Notes under the pieces: generated by a model
What the model was told of the DNA's origin: nothing
The model's input: only the letters and a program-made list of their open reading frames with translations
The model's database searches: none
Translations under genes and position numbers: made by a program
Origin: Pelagibacteraceae bacterium AG-390-A02
Lineage (GTDB): Bacteria > Pseudomonadota > Alphaproteobacteria > Pelagibacterales > Pelagibacteraceae
DNA: 39,922 nt
Direction: 5' to 3'
NCBI GenBank assembly: GCA_003278165.1
Contig: QCGU01000010.1
Span: 1 to 39,922, forward strand
Part shown: piece after piece, positions 18,645-27,920 of the stretch
How positions within the stretch are numbered: position 1 is the stretch's first letter
Layout of the letters: every line of letters begins with the position of its first letter

Positions 18645-19798
18645 TGTTAAGTAAAAATATTAATTTTGTTAATTTTAAAATAAAAAAAAAAAATAAAAAA
18701 ATTAATTTAAAATTAAAATCAATTCTAAAAAAAAATGATGGAGTAATTCAATCCTTAAGAAAAACTTACAAAGATAGTTATAATTTTAAAAATCTTAGAT
18801 CTTTAAAAAAAAACTTTGATTATAGAGTCATAGGCATGGGTGGATCTACCTTAGGTGCTCAAGCAATATATGATTTTTTAAGACAAAAAATTAATAAAAA
18901 TTTTTTATTTATTGATAATCTTCAATCAAAATCAAAAACATTATCGAATAAACCTTTTAATAATTTAGTTATTTCTAAATCAGGGAATACAATTGAAACT
19001 ATTGTTAACTTTAATACTTTAAAAAAAAAAAAAGATAAAAATCTAATTATTACAGAAAATAAAAATAATTATTTAAGAGAACTTGCAAATCAGCTTAAAT
19101 GTGAAGTGGTTGATCATAACAATTATATTGGCGGAAGGTACTCGGTATTATCTGAGGTAGGTATGCTTCCTTCAGAATTGATGGGTTTAAAGCCTGAAAA
19201 GTTTAGACAATTAAATAATCTTATAAAAAATAAAAAATTTATAGAAGCTTTAATAAGAAATGTGTCTAGTATTATTTTTTATTTAAATAAAAAAAAATTT
19301 AACTCCGTAATAATAAACTATGACGAGTCTTCTACTAATCTATTTAACTGGTACCAACAATTGGTTGCTGAGAGTTTAGGTAAAAAAAAACTAGGTATAT
19401 TGCCAATAGTATCAAATATGCCTAAAGATAATCATAGCGTTATGCAACTTTATTTAGACGGGTTTCAAAACAATTTTTTCACATTTTTTTTTGTGAAAGA
19501 AAAAAATTCAATAAAAATTAGAAACAATACAATTTTATCAGATTATAAATACTTAAAAAATAAAGATTTAAATAAAATCATGTATGCTCAAAAAAATGCA
19601 ACAGAAAACGTATTTAGAAAAAAAAATATTCCATTTAGAAGTTTTGAAATCAATAAACGAGATGAAAGAAGTTTAGGTGAGCTTTTTTGTTTCTTTATGC
19701 TTGAAACAATTTTAATTGGAAAATGTTTAAATTTAAATCCTTTTGATCAACCAGCAGTTGAGCTTATTAAAAAGGAAACAAAAAAAATTTTAATTTAA
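18644..19798 (+). CDS. pgi: Glucose-6-phosphate isomerase
   Basis: This 384-residue enzyme has SIS-type sugar-phosphate motifs: GMGGSTLGAQAIYDFL (about residues 64-79), ISKSGNTIET (about 107-116), and LFNWYQQLVAESLGKKKLG. DNHSVMQLYLDG and DQPAVELIKKETKK carry the conserved His and Lys regions. It interconverts glucose-6-phosphate and fructose-6-phosphate. It is much shorter than the E. coli enzyme (about 550), matching the compact form seen in streamlined bacteria. It overlaps the BamF gene by 1 nt and converges with rsmD, overlapping by 4 nt. Confidence 0.92.
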   Translation: MLSKNINFVNFKIKKKNKKINLKLKSILKKNDGVIQSLRKTYKDSYNFKNLRSLKKNFDYRVIGMGGSTLGAQAIYDFLRQKINKNFLFIDNLQSKSKTLSNKPFNNLVISKSGNTIETIVNFNTLKKKKDKNLIITENKNNYLRELANQLKCEVVDHNNYIGGRYSVLSEVGMLPSELMGLKPEKFRQLNNLIKNKKFIEALIRNVSSIIFYLNKKKFNSVIINYDESSTNLFNWYQQLVAESLGKKKLGILPIVSNMPKDNHSVMQLYLDGFQNNFFTFFFVKEKNSIKIRNNTILSDYKYLKNKDLNKIMYAQKNATENVFRKKNIPFRSFEINKRDERSLGELFCFFMLETILIGKCLNLNPFDQPAVELIKKETKKILI

Positions 19799-20358
19799 GA
19801 AATATTACAAAATAATATTTTTGAAATCCCATATTTTTTTTCTTCTAAAATATTAATTTGATTTGGTAAGATATCTGTTTGTTTTTTATGTCTATGAATA
19901 ATAATTATTCCATTTTCTTTTAAAATTTTTTCATTTATAAACAATAACAATAACTCGTTTAATTCTTTTTCTTTATAAGGTGGATCTAAAAAAATAATAT
20001 CAAATTGTTTCTTAATTTGATTTAGATTTAAATAATTAAAAACATTTTTTTCAATTACTAAATAATTTGAAGCTAATTTTAAGTTTGCTAGATTTTTTTT
20101 TAATATGGGGAGTATTCCGTTATAATTCTCTACAAAAGTTACAAATTTTGCTCCTCTTGATATGCATTCGATACCAAAAGAGCCTGTTCCAGAAAAAAGA
20201 TCTAATATTTCTGAATTTTCAAAATTTATAGTGAATTTATTTGAATGTTTGATTATGTTAAAAATTGACTCTTTAGTTAGATCTTTTAATGGTCGAGTAT
20301 TTAAATCATTGGATTCTAAAATTTTTTTTCCTTTAAATTTTCCTGAGATAATTCTCAT
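19795..20358 (-). CDS. rsmD: 16S rRNA (guanine-966-N2)-methyltransferase
   Basis: This 187-residue protein begins MRIISGKFKGKKI and carries TRPLKDLTKESIFNI, the SAM motif DLFSGTGSFGIECISRGA and the catalytic DPPY. It methylates G966 of 16S rRNA in the 30S subunit. It overlaps the upstream purD by 4 nt, so the two are coupled on the minus strand. Confidence 0.96.
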   Translation of the reverse strand: MRIISGKFKGKKILESNDLNTRPLKDLTKESIFNIIKHSNKFTINFENSEILDLFSGTGSFGIECISRGAKFVTFVENYNGILPILKKNLANLKLASNYLVIEKNVFNYLNLNQIKKQFDIIFLDPPYKEKELNELLLLFINEKILKENGIIIIHRHKKQTDILPNQINILEEKKYGISKILFCNIS

Positions 20359-21620
20359 TTATCAATTACTTTGAATGCAATATCTCTTCTATAAAAACCT
20401 TTATTCCAATCAAGTTTTTTTAAGTTATTGTGAATATTTTGTCTTGCATCAGTTAAATTGTCTGAAAGTGAAATAAAATTTAATACTCTTCCTCCTACAG
20501 CAACAATGTTGTTTTCTTTTTTCTTAGTTCCAGCGTGAAATAAATAATTATTTTCATTTAAAATTATTTTATCAAAATTGTTAATTTTAATATTTTTTTC
20601 ATAATAATCTGGATACCCTTTAGAGCATAAAACTACGCACAGGCTTTGTTTTTTTTTCCAATCAATTTTAGTTTGCTCTAGTTTCTGTTCAACACATGCC
20701 TGCAAAATATCTAATAAATCTGAGTTCAACATAGGTAGTATCGTCTGACACTCTGGATCACCCATTCTTACATTGTATTCAATAAGATATGGCTCATCAC
20801 TTACGATCATTAGCCCAGCATATAAAAAACCTTTGTAATTTGTGCCTAATTCATCAAGACCTTTTAAAGTAGGTTTAATAATTTTATTTAATATTTTATT
20901 CTCCAATTCCTTATTTATCAATCTTGATGGAGAATATGCTCCCATACCCCCTGTATTTTTGCCAGTATCTCCTTCACCCACACGTTTATGATCTTGTGCT
21001 GTACCAAAGTTTTTTATAGTTTTTCCATCAGTAATAATAAAATAGCTCATCTCTTCACCGTCTAAAAACTCTTCAATTAAAATACTTTTAGCTTTACCAA
21101 ATTTTCCATCAAATATTTCATCAACAGCAACATTTGCTTCGTTTGGATTTTTGCATATGTACACACCTTTTCCAGCAGCAAGATTATCAGCTTTAACAAC
21201 AATAGGAAAATTAACATTTTTTAAGAAATTTTTTGCATCTTCAATTTTTTCAAAAACACCAAAATTTGCAGTTGGTATATTAAATTTTTTACAAAGATTT
21301 TTTGTAAATATCTTTGAACCTTCTAACTGAGAAGCAATTTTATTTGGACCAAATACTTTTATATAACGTTCTTCTAAAAAATCTACTATACCATCTACTA
21401 GTGGTTGTTCAGGTCCAACAATTACCAAATTGATTTTTTCTTGTTTTATAAATTCATAAACTTGCTGAAATTTATTTATGTCTATACTGACATTTTTTGC
21501 AAAATCTGAGGTACCAGCATTTCCTGGTAAACAATAAATTTTTTTAATTTTTTTTGATTTAGATATTGAATGAACTATTGCATGTTCTCTTCCACCACTT
21601 CCTAAAATTGCAATTTTCAT
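20355..21620 (-). CDS. purD: Phosphoribosylamine-glycine ligase
   Basis: This 421-residue ATP-grasp enzyme performs the second step of purine synthesis. It starts KIAILGSGGREHAI and contains PEQPLVDGIVD, VKADNLAAGKGVYIC, GEEMSYFIITDG, KNTGGMGAYSP and EYNVRMGDPECQ. All family motifs are present and the length is normal. It is divergent from the DUF2093 gene with a 23-nt gap. Confidence 0.97.
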   Translation of the reverse strand: MKIAILGSGGREHAIVHSISKSKKIKKIYCLPGNAGTSDFAKNVSIDINKFQQVYEFIKQEKINLVIVGPEQPLVDGIVDFLEERYIKVFGPNKIASQLEGSKIFTKNLCKKFNIPTANFGVFEKIEDAKNFLKNVNFPIVVKADNLAAGKGVYICKNPNEANVAVDEIFDGKFGKAKSILIEEFLDGEEMSYFIITDGKTIKNFGTAQDHKRVGEGDTGKNTGGMGAYSPSRLINKELENKILNKIIKPTLKGLDELGTNYKGFLYAGLMIVSDEPYLIEYNVRMGDPECQTILPMLNSDLLDILQACVEQKLEQTKIDWKKKQSLCVVLCSKGYPDYYEKNIKINNFDKIILNENNYLFHAGTKKKENNIVAVGGRVLNFISLSDNLTDARQNIHNNLKKLDWNKGFYRRDIAFKVIDK

Positions 21621-21643
21621 ATATTTATCTATATATCTTATAA

Positions 21644-21841
21644 ATGAAAAATAAATTAGCTAAATTAAAATATTTACCAAATAATTTTAGTATAATTGAG
21701 GAAGGCGATCATGTTATTTGTGCTATTTCAGGAAAAAAAATTTTATTAGAAAATTTAAATTATTGGAATGTTGATACTCAAGAGCCATACTTTTCATATA
21801 AAGAAGCTTCTATTAAAAGAGAAAGAGACAATACGAAATAA
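21644..21841 (+). CDS. DUF2093 family small protein
   Basis: This 65-residue soluble protein contains IIEEGDHVICAISGKKILLENLNYWNVDTQEPYFS (read in segments), the signature of DUF2093, a short alphaproteobacterial family. The conserved pattern is G-D-x-V-x-C-A-x-(T/S)-G-x-I-x-L-x-x-L-x-Y-W-x-V. Function is unknown. It stands alone between the divergent purD and the convergent lpxL, 3 nt away. Confidence 0.85.
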   Translation: MKNKLAKLKYLPNNFSIIEEGDHVICAISGKKILLENLNYWNVDTQEPYFSYKEASIKRERDNTK

Positions 21842-21844
21842 CTA

Positions 21845-22699
21845 TTATTTTTTCCATCTGTCATGCGACCATATCCACTGATCTACATTTTTAAGAATCA
21901 TTTTTTCTAAAATAACATTTAAAAATAAAGTAATTTCTTTAATTGATTTTGTTTTTTTAATTTTAATAGGTTCAGATACATACATCTTAAAATAGTTATT
22001 TTGATTTCTTTCAATATAAACGGGCACAACATCACAATCATATTTTTTGATTAACTGAGCAGGTATTGTTGTTGTTGTAGCTAAATTATTAAAAAAATTT
22101 ATTTTTTCTCCTTCTCTCACTCTTTGGTCAATCATTAGGGCAATTGATTTCCCTTGTTTTAAGTTTTTAATTATTTCTCTTGTTCCAGCTCTTCCCTTTT
22201 TAATTTGAGTTTTACAAATATCTCTAGTTCTGATTTTTTCCATTAACTTATTTAAAAATGGATTATTTAAGGGCCTATATAAAGCGGCACATTCAATACC
22301 AGAATTTTCAATTTGCATTGCCATAAGTTCAAAATTGTTAAAATGACCAGATACAAAGACTACTGTTTTCTTGTTTTTTTTAATGCTTTCAAGATGTTCA
22401 GCACCTTCAATAGAAATATATTTTTTTAATTTATTATTTTTAAAGTTTTTAAGATGAACATATTCTGCAAGTATTCTTCCATAATTACCAAGAACATTTG
22501 AAGCTATCTTATTTTGATTTTTATTAATACCTGCTTTTTCTAGGTTATTAATTATTAATTTTTTAGATCTAAAAATTGGACCTAAATATTTGCCAATAAC
22601 ATTTCCTAAATCTGAAGATATTTTAAATCCTAAAATTTTGAAAATAAAAAAAAATATATTAATAAAAAAATATTGAAGGAAATGATTAAATTTTTTCAT
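21845..22699 (-). CDS. lpxL: Lipid A biosynthesis acyltransferase (LpxL/HtrB-like)
   Basis: This 284-residue protein has an N-terminal membrane anchor and the acyltransferase motif VSGHFNNFELM (His119 and Glu124, the HX4E catalytic pair). It also has LYRPLNNP, GRAGTREIIKNLKQGKSIALMIDQ (in parts) and WIWSHDRWKK at the C-terminus. It adds a secondary fatty acyl chain to Kdo-lipid A at the inner membrane. It overlaps lpxK by 4 nt and is the last gene of an lpx-waaA-msbA block. Whether it is an LpxL or LpxM type cannot be told by eye. Confidence 0.9.
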   Translation of the reverse strand: MKKFNHFLQYFFINIFFFIFKILGFKISSDLGNVIGKYLGPIFRSKKLIINNLEKAGINKNQNKIASNVLGNYGRILAEYVHLKNFKNNKLKKYISIEGAEHLESIKKNKKTVVFVSGHFNNFELMAMQIENSGIECAALYRPLNNPFLNKLMEKIRTRDICKTQIKKGRAGTREIIKNLKQGKSIALMIDQRVREGEKINFFNNLATTTTIPAQLIKKYDCDVVPVYIERNQNNYFKMYVSEPIKIKKTKSIKEITLFLNVILEKMILKNVDQWIWSHDRWKK

Positions 22700-23619
22700 C
22701 TAATATTAAATAAAACTTTCTTTAATTTATTTAATTTATTTATTTTAAGTTTTGTTCTTAAAAAAGTAATATTTTTTTTTTGCTTTTTATGTAATCTTAA
22801 ATAATCTTTTTCAGTTGTAATAATACTTAATCTTTCCTTTTTTGCTAATTCTTTCATTTTACTAATGTCTTTATCTAATATTTGATAATGATCAGGATAG
22901 ATAAATTTTCTTTTAATATTGAACTTAAATTTAGATAAAGTATTTTCAAATTCATGAGGGTTTCCAATACCACAAAAAATAAGAAAATTTCTTTTTGTTT
23001 TAATTTTTTTTAAATTTGTTGGAAAGTAATTTGATTCAAAAATATTTATATTTTTATTTATGATTTTTATTTTATCAATGAGCTTGTTGTTCTTATTTTC
23101 TCCATTTATAAATATTAAATCACAATTATTAATTTCATTAAAACTTTCTCTTAAGGGGCCAGAGGGCAGCACCATTCCATTTCCGATACCTTTTTTGGAA
23201 TTAAAGCATAATATTTTTAAGTCATAATTAATATTTTTTTGTTGAAAACCATCATCTAATATTGCTATCTCATATCCTTTTTTTTGAGCAATATTTAATG
23301 AATTTGATCTACTATTAGTTGAAATAATTTTACCTGAATTTTCTAAAAGTTTCATTTCATCTATTTGATCTAAATAATTTTTTTTAATAAAAACAGTTTT
23401 ATATTTTTTTTTTAAAATATTGTGTATTTCAATTGCCAAAGAAGTTTTTCCTGTTCCACCTAAATATATATTGCCAATACAAATGGTTTTGATTTTAAAT
23501 TTTTTTTTAGGAAATATTTTTTTTATGGAGTTAACAAAATGAGTAATTAAAGATAAAGGAGAAAGAATAAAGGAAATAAAATTTTTATCCTGCCAAAATT
23601 TTGGTGCATTTAATTTCAT
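22696..23619 (-). CDS. lpxK: Tetraacyldisaccharide 4'-kinase
   Basis: This 307-residue protein has the LpxK start (APKFWQDKNFISFILSPLS) and a P-loop in GNIYLGGTGKTSLAIEI. It also has ILDDGFQQKNINYDLKIL, PSGPLRES and FCGIGNPHEF. It phosphorylates the lipid A precursor at the 4' position. It overlaps waaA and lpxL by 4 nt each. Confidence 0.96.
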   Translation of the reverse strand: MKLNAPKFWQDKNFISFILSPLSLITHFVNSIKKIFPKKKFKIKTICIGNIYLGGTGKTSLAIEIHNILKKKYKTVFIKKNYLDQIDEMKLLENSGKIISTNSRSNSLNIAQKKGYEIAILDDGFQQKNINYDLKILCFNSKKGIGNGMVLPSGPLRESFNEINNCDLIFINGENKNNKLIDKIKIINKNINIFESNYFPTNLKKIKTKRNFLIFCGIGNPHEFENTLSKFKFNIKRKFIYPDHYQILDKDISKMKELAKKERLSIITTEKDYLRLHKKQKKNITFLRTKLKINKLNKLKKVLFNIR

Positions 23620-24854
23620 TTTATATATTTATTTATGTAAAACATATTTCCATTAAGTATTTTTTCACCAATTTTAATTATTTTAGTTTTATTTATATTT
23701 GAATTTTTCTTATTTAATTTTTTTTCAATAATTTTTTGGATTTTACTCATTTTTGATGTGGTTACAGACATATTATTTTTAGATAAAAATTTATATATTT
23801 CTTTAAAATTTCTAATGTTTGGGCCATTTATAATGTAGTTTCCTAATCTTGCTGGCTCTAATGGGTTTTGTCCTCCATGATTAATAATTGAACCACCCAT
23901 AAAGCAAATGTTGCTTAAATTATAAAACTTTGATGCTTCTCCATAAGTATCTACTATGTAGATATCCGTATTTTTTTTAATATCCGTTTTTGAAGAATGT
24001 TTAATAACTTTTAGTTTATCAACATTTATCTGTGCTATTATTTTTTCAACTCTATTGATATGTCTAGGAATTATAATTGTTAATAATTTTTTTTGTTTTC
24101 TTTTAATATTTTTATGTAATTTAGAGATTATAATTTCTTCTCCTTCATGTGTACTTGCAGCACACCAAACTTTAAAATTTTTAAACTTGTTTTTTAAAAA
24201 TTTTTTGTCTTTGTTTTTAACTTTACTTGAACCGTAATATTTTAAGTTTCCAATTAATTTGATTTTTCTTACTCCAAGTTTTTTTAGAAAATTTTTTGTC
24301 TCTGAGTTAGAGGGGAGCGCAAGTGATATATTTTTAAAAACTGATTTAGAAAAGTTTTTAAATAAAGACCATCTTTTAAAACTTTTATTTGTAATTCTAC
24401 CATTTAATAATATGACAGGAATATTATTATTTTTTAGATTTCCAAACATATTTGGCCATATCTCAGAATCTACAAAAAAAGCAGCTTGAGGTTTCCAATA
24501 TTTAATAAATCTTTTATTGAGAAAATTAGTATCCAATGGAAAGTATCTATGAACAATATTTTTAAATTTTTGTTTTTCGAATATTTTTGCTGAACTTATT
24601 GTAGAGGTTGTAACAATAATTTGATCAATTTTTTTGTTTTTTTCTAAAATTTTTAATACAGGTATAATACTCATTAGCTCACCAACACTGACCGCATGAA
24701 ACCAAATAGATTTTAAATTATTTTTTTTAGAGTAAATACATAACTTTTCTTTCAATCTAATTGGATCTTCTTTACCGTTTAATACTCTGATGAAGAAAAT
24801 AATTGGGGAGAGTAAAAAGACTATATATAAAAAAATATTATAAACAAAATACAT
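23616..24854 (-). CDS. waaA: 3-deoxy-D-manno-octulosonic acid transferase
   Basis: This 412-residue glycosyltransferase attaches Kdo to lipid IVA. It has an N-terminal membrane anchor, then WFHAVSVGELMSIIPVL, DSEIWPNM, RITNKSFKRW, AASTHEGEE, IPRHINR and GGSIINHGGQNPLEPARLGN. Length is normal. It shares 1 nt with the end of msbA and overlaps lpxK by 4 nt. Confidence 0.96.
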   Translation of the reverse strand: MYFVYNIFLYIVFLLSPIIFFIRVLNGKEDPIRLKEKLCIYSKKNNLKSIWFHAVSVGELMSIIPVLKILEKNKKIDQIIVTTSTISSAKIFEKQKFKNIVHRYFPLDTNFLNKRFIKYWKPQAAFFVDSEIWPNMFGNLKNNNIPVILLNGRITNKSFKRWSLFKNFSKSVFKNISLALPSNSETKNFLKKLGVRKIKLIGNLKYYGSSKVKNKDKKFLKNKFKNFKVWCAASTHEGEEIIISKLHKNIKRKQKKLLTIIIPRHINRVEKIIAQINVDKLKVIKHSSKTDIKKNTDIYIVDTYGEASKFYNLSNICFMGGSIINHGGQNPLEPARLGNYIINGPNIRNFKEIYKFLSKNNMSVTTSKMSKIQKIIEKKLNKKNSNINKTKIIKIGEKILNGNMFYINKYIK

Positions 24855-26596
24855 TATTGTTTTTTTATCTGTCTTTCATAAAAATTTTTATAAGCAGCTG
24901 AGTTTATTAATAAATTTTCATGATTGCCTGAGTCTATAATTTTTCCATTATCAACTACATAAATATTATCTGAATTAAGAATTGTAGATAATCTATGCGC
25001 TATAACTATAGTTGTTTTATTGTTTGTTAGTTCATTCAGAGCTTTTTGAATTTTATCTTCTGTTTCAGAGTCTAAAGAAGCTGTTGCTTCGTCAAGCAGA
25101 ATTATTTTACTTTTCTTTAGAAAAGCTCTAGCAATAGAAAGTCTTTGTTTTTCACCTCCGGACAATTTTACTCCATTTTCTCCTATCATAGTTTGATATC
25201 CTTCATCTAAGTTATCTATGAATTCTTTACACATAGCTAAATTAGCAGCTGCAAAAACTTCATCATCAGTAGCTTCTGGTTTTGCATACTTAATATTGTT
25301 CATTACAGTATCATCAAAAAGCGTTGTATTTTGATCCACTATAGAAATCTCTTTTCTCAAAGATGCTAAATTAATTTCACCAATATTCTGTCCATCTATC
25401 TCGATATTTCCGTTATTTGGAAGATATATTCTGGGTATCATATTTAAAATGGTAGATTTTCCAGAACCACTATGACCAACCAAAGCAGTCATTTTTCCAC
25501 CTAAAAATTTTAAAGATATATTTTTAAGTACTTTATTTTCTAAATTTGATTTGTAAGAAAAATTAACTTTATCAAATGCAATATTTCCCTCAGAAAAAAT
25601 TAAGTTCTTACTATTTGAGTTTTCTTTTATTTGATTTTCTGTATCAATAATTGGTATAATTCTTTTCGCTGCTGCTAAGCCTTGTTCAATTGCAACATTA
25701 ACTTTTGTAAGTGTTTTTACAGGTTGGTAAGCTAGCATCATCGCTGCTAAAAATGAAAAAAAATTGTTTATTGCTAGCTCTTCATTAAAAATTAATTTTC
25801 CAGAATAGAAAATTAAAATTGCAATCATAATACCAGTTAAAACTTCCATAACAGGTGTTGATCTAATGTACACAGCAGAAATTTTTTCTGATTTTTCTTT
25901 TAAGTTATTAACAAAAACCTCTGATCTATTTGTTTCATAGTTTTCTCTTTGAAAAATTTTTATTATTTTATGGTTTTTAAATAAATCAATTAGATATCTA
26001 TTTAAATCTCCAGATTTTTCTTGTGCTTGGGTTGAAACTTTATTCATTCTTTTACCAAGAATTTTAGCAGTAATAGAAGCAAGAGGTATCATTACTATTG
26101 CTATGAGGGATAATTTCCAGTTTTGTGAGAACATAACAATTAACAAACCAATGAGAGTAAGACCATCCTTAAAAATACTCAGGAAAGCATCGGCAAGCAT
26201 TCTGGTAATTTGATTTACATCAAAATTAAGATTTGAAATATAATTTCCAGAGTGTTTATTTTCTATAATTTCTGAATCAGCTTTAATAAATGACTTCAAC
26301 ATATCTATTTGAATTAATTTTTTTACCTCTTCAGAAACATTGATCATTAATAGTTTAGCCAAATAAAGAGATATTCCTTTTGTAGCAAAGGCTATGATTA
26401 TAGCTGCAGGTATGATTAGTATTAAAGTCTGATCCTTATTTAAAAATATTTTTTCAATAGCTGGATCTAAAAGCCATGCAGTTGCAGATGTGCTTCCAGC
26501 AACTAATATAGAGAACATTGCAGCTAAAAGAATTTTACCAATATATTTTTTTGTATAATCTTTATAAAGTCTTTTGAAAGCTCTAGTTTTGTTCAT
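24854..26596 (-). CDS. msbA: MsbA-type lipid A-core flippase (ABC exporter)
   Basis: This 580-residue half-transporter has six N-terminal membrane helices followed by an ATPase domain. Walker A is GHSGSGKST, the Q-loop is SIVDQNTTLFDDT, the signature is LSGGEKQRLSIARAF and Walker B is IILLDEATASLD, with the switch His in IVIAHRLST. By position before waaA-lpxK-lpxL it most likely flips lipid A or core LPS across the inner membrane. Substrate assignment is from context. Confidence 0.93.
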   Translation of the reverse strand: MNKTRAFKRLYKDYTKKYIGKILLAAMFSILVAGSTSATAWLLDPAIEKIFLNKDQTLILIIPAAIIIAFATKGISLYLAKLLMINVSEEVKKLIQIDMLKSFIKADSEIIENKHSGNYISNLNFDVNQITRMLADAFLSIFKDGLTLIGLLIVMFSQNWKLSLIAIVMIPLASITAKILGKRMNKVSTQAQEKSGDLNRYLIDLFKNHKIIKIFQRENYETNRSEVFVNNLKEKSEKISAVYIRSTPVMEVLTGIMIAILIFYSGKLIFNEELAINNFFSFLAAMMLAYQPVKTLTKVNVAIEQGLAAAKRIIPIIDTENQIKENSNSKNLIFSEGNIAFDKVNFSYKSNLENKVLKNISLKFLGGKMTALVGHSGSGKSTILNMIPRIYLPNNGNIEIDGQNIGEINLASLRKEISIVDQNTTLFDDTVMNNIKYAKPEATDDEVFAAANLAMCKEFIDNLDEGYQTMIGENGVKLSGGEKQRLSIARAFLKKSKIILLDEATASLDSETEDKIQKALNELTNNKTTIVIAHRLSTILNSDNIYVVDNGKIIDSGNHENLLINSAAYKNFYERQIKKQ

Positions 26597-26599
26597 TAT

Positions 26600-27466
26600 T
26601 TAAATTAATTTACCAATCAGTATATTTATGAATATTATTAAACCTAAAGTGTTATTACTTTTAAATTTTCTTAAACAATCTTTTGTTTTATTAATATCTA
26701 AATCTTTTATTTGAACTTTTAAAAGTTGATAGATTGGAACGATTAAAAACATAAAATAGAAAATTTTAAAATTCATAAATAGCCCAGTTAAAATTAAAGA
26801 ACTTATGAAAATTGAATACGAAACAAACAAAAATTTCTTTGGACTATTTTTAAATTTTATTGAGGTTGATTTTACTCCTATAATTTCATCATCTTTAATA
26901 TCTTGGTATCCATAAATTGTGTCGTACCCTAGTGTCCAAAATATGGCTCCTATATAAAAAATTATTGGAATTATTGATATTTCATTTGTGATAGAAATCC
27001 ATGCAAGGACAAGACCGTAATTAAAAGTGATGCCTAAAAATAATTGAGGCCAATAAGTAATTCTTTTCATTAGCGGGTAAGAAAATGCTAACGGCATTGA
27101 AAGCATTGCCATTATTATTGTAAAATTATTAAAATTTATCAAAACAAGAAAAGCAATCATACACAGGCTCAATGCATAAATTGATGCAAGTTTTACTGAT
27201 ATTTTTCCTGAAGCAATTGGTCTATTTTTAGTTCTCTCAACTTTTTTATCAAAATTTTTATCAACAATATCATTTACTATGCAACCAGCAGATCTCATTA
27301 AAATTGCGCCCGCTAAAAAAAGAAAACTATAAAAAAAATATTTTTTTAAATCCCCATCAAAATCGTAAACTATTGTTAGCCCCCAAATACATGGCCAAAA
27401 CAAAAGCATAAAACCAATTGGTTTTTTTAATCTTGTTAATTCAATAAATAAGTTTAATTGGCTCAT
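26600..27466 (-). CDS. ubiA: 4-hydroxybenzoate polyprenyltransferase
   Basis: This 288-residue protein has about eight to nine hydrophobic segments and the two Asp-rich prenyl-diphosphate sites. The first is NDIVDKNFDKKVERTKNRP, and the second is YGYQDIKDDEIIGVKST. It starts the membrane part of ubiquinone synthesis by prenylating 4-hydroxybenzoate. It lies 3 nt upstream of msbA in the same direction. The neighbouring cox operon uses ubiquinone-dependent respiration, which fits. Confidence 0.95.
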   Translation of the reverse strand: MSQLNLFIELTRLKKPIGFMLLFWPCIWGLTIVYDFDGDLKKYFFYSFLFLAGAILMRSAGCIVNDIVDKNFDKKVERTKNRPIASGKISVKLASIYALSLCMIAFLVLINFNNFTIIMAMLSMPLAFSYPLMKRITYWPQLFLGITFNYGLVLAWISITNEISIIPIIFYIGAIFWTLGYDTIYGYQDIKDDEIIGVKSTSIKFKNSPKKFLFVSYSIFISSLILTGLFMNFKIFYFMFLIVPIYQLLKVQIKDLDINKTKDCLRKFKSNNTLGLIIFINILIGKLI

Positions 27467-27515
27467 AATTTACTTGTAAATAACAAAGGCTAGTTTCATA
27501 ATCAATTTGATTCGT

Positions 27516-27920
27516 ATGAATATAGATTACACAGTTACAGCATTAATGTTTCCAGCTATTCCATTACTAATGAGTGTATATAGCAACAGATTTCATTCTC
27601 TCAGTATCTTAATTCGTCAACTTCATGATGAGCATGTTTATGAAAAGCATATACCACCTGAATGGAAGAAGCAGTTTATCAATTTAAGTGGCAGGATAAC
27701 ACTTCTTAGATGGACAATTTTATTTGCATCATTTGGCTTCTTATTTAATATGCTTACTGTTTTTGCGCTTTATTTAGACGAGGTTTTTTCTGCTAGAGTG
27801 ATTTTTGGTTCATGTTGTTTATCTATGATTATATCAATCATTTTTTTTATAAGAGAAATTCAGATTTCAACAAATGCATTAAAATTGCATATGTCTGATA
27901 TGGATGTTGATGTTAACTAG
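27516..27920 (+). CDS. DUF2721 family membrane protein
   Basis: This protein of about 134 residues starts MNIDYTVTALMFPAIPLLMS. It has three hydrophobic segments (about residues 5-20, 70-92, 97-118) and SNRFHSLSILIRQLHDEH after the first. The pattern 'fpA.sLl..a..nR...l..R.R.L' followed by a hairpin of two helices matches DUF2721. Function is unknown. I chose ATG 27516 over TTG 27507 because the extra three residues precede the usual family start. It overlaps the convergent quinone oxidoreductase by 8 nt. Confidence 0.82.
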   Translation: MNIDYTVTALMFPAIPLLMSVYSNRFHSLSILIRQLHDEHVYEKHIPPEWKKQFINLSGRITLLRWTILFASFGFLFNMLTVFALYLDEVFSARVIFGSCCLSMIISIIFFIREIQISTNALKLHMSDMDVDVN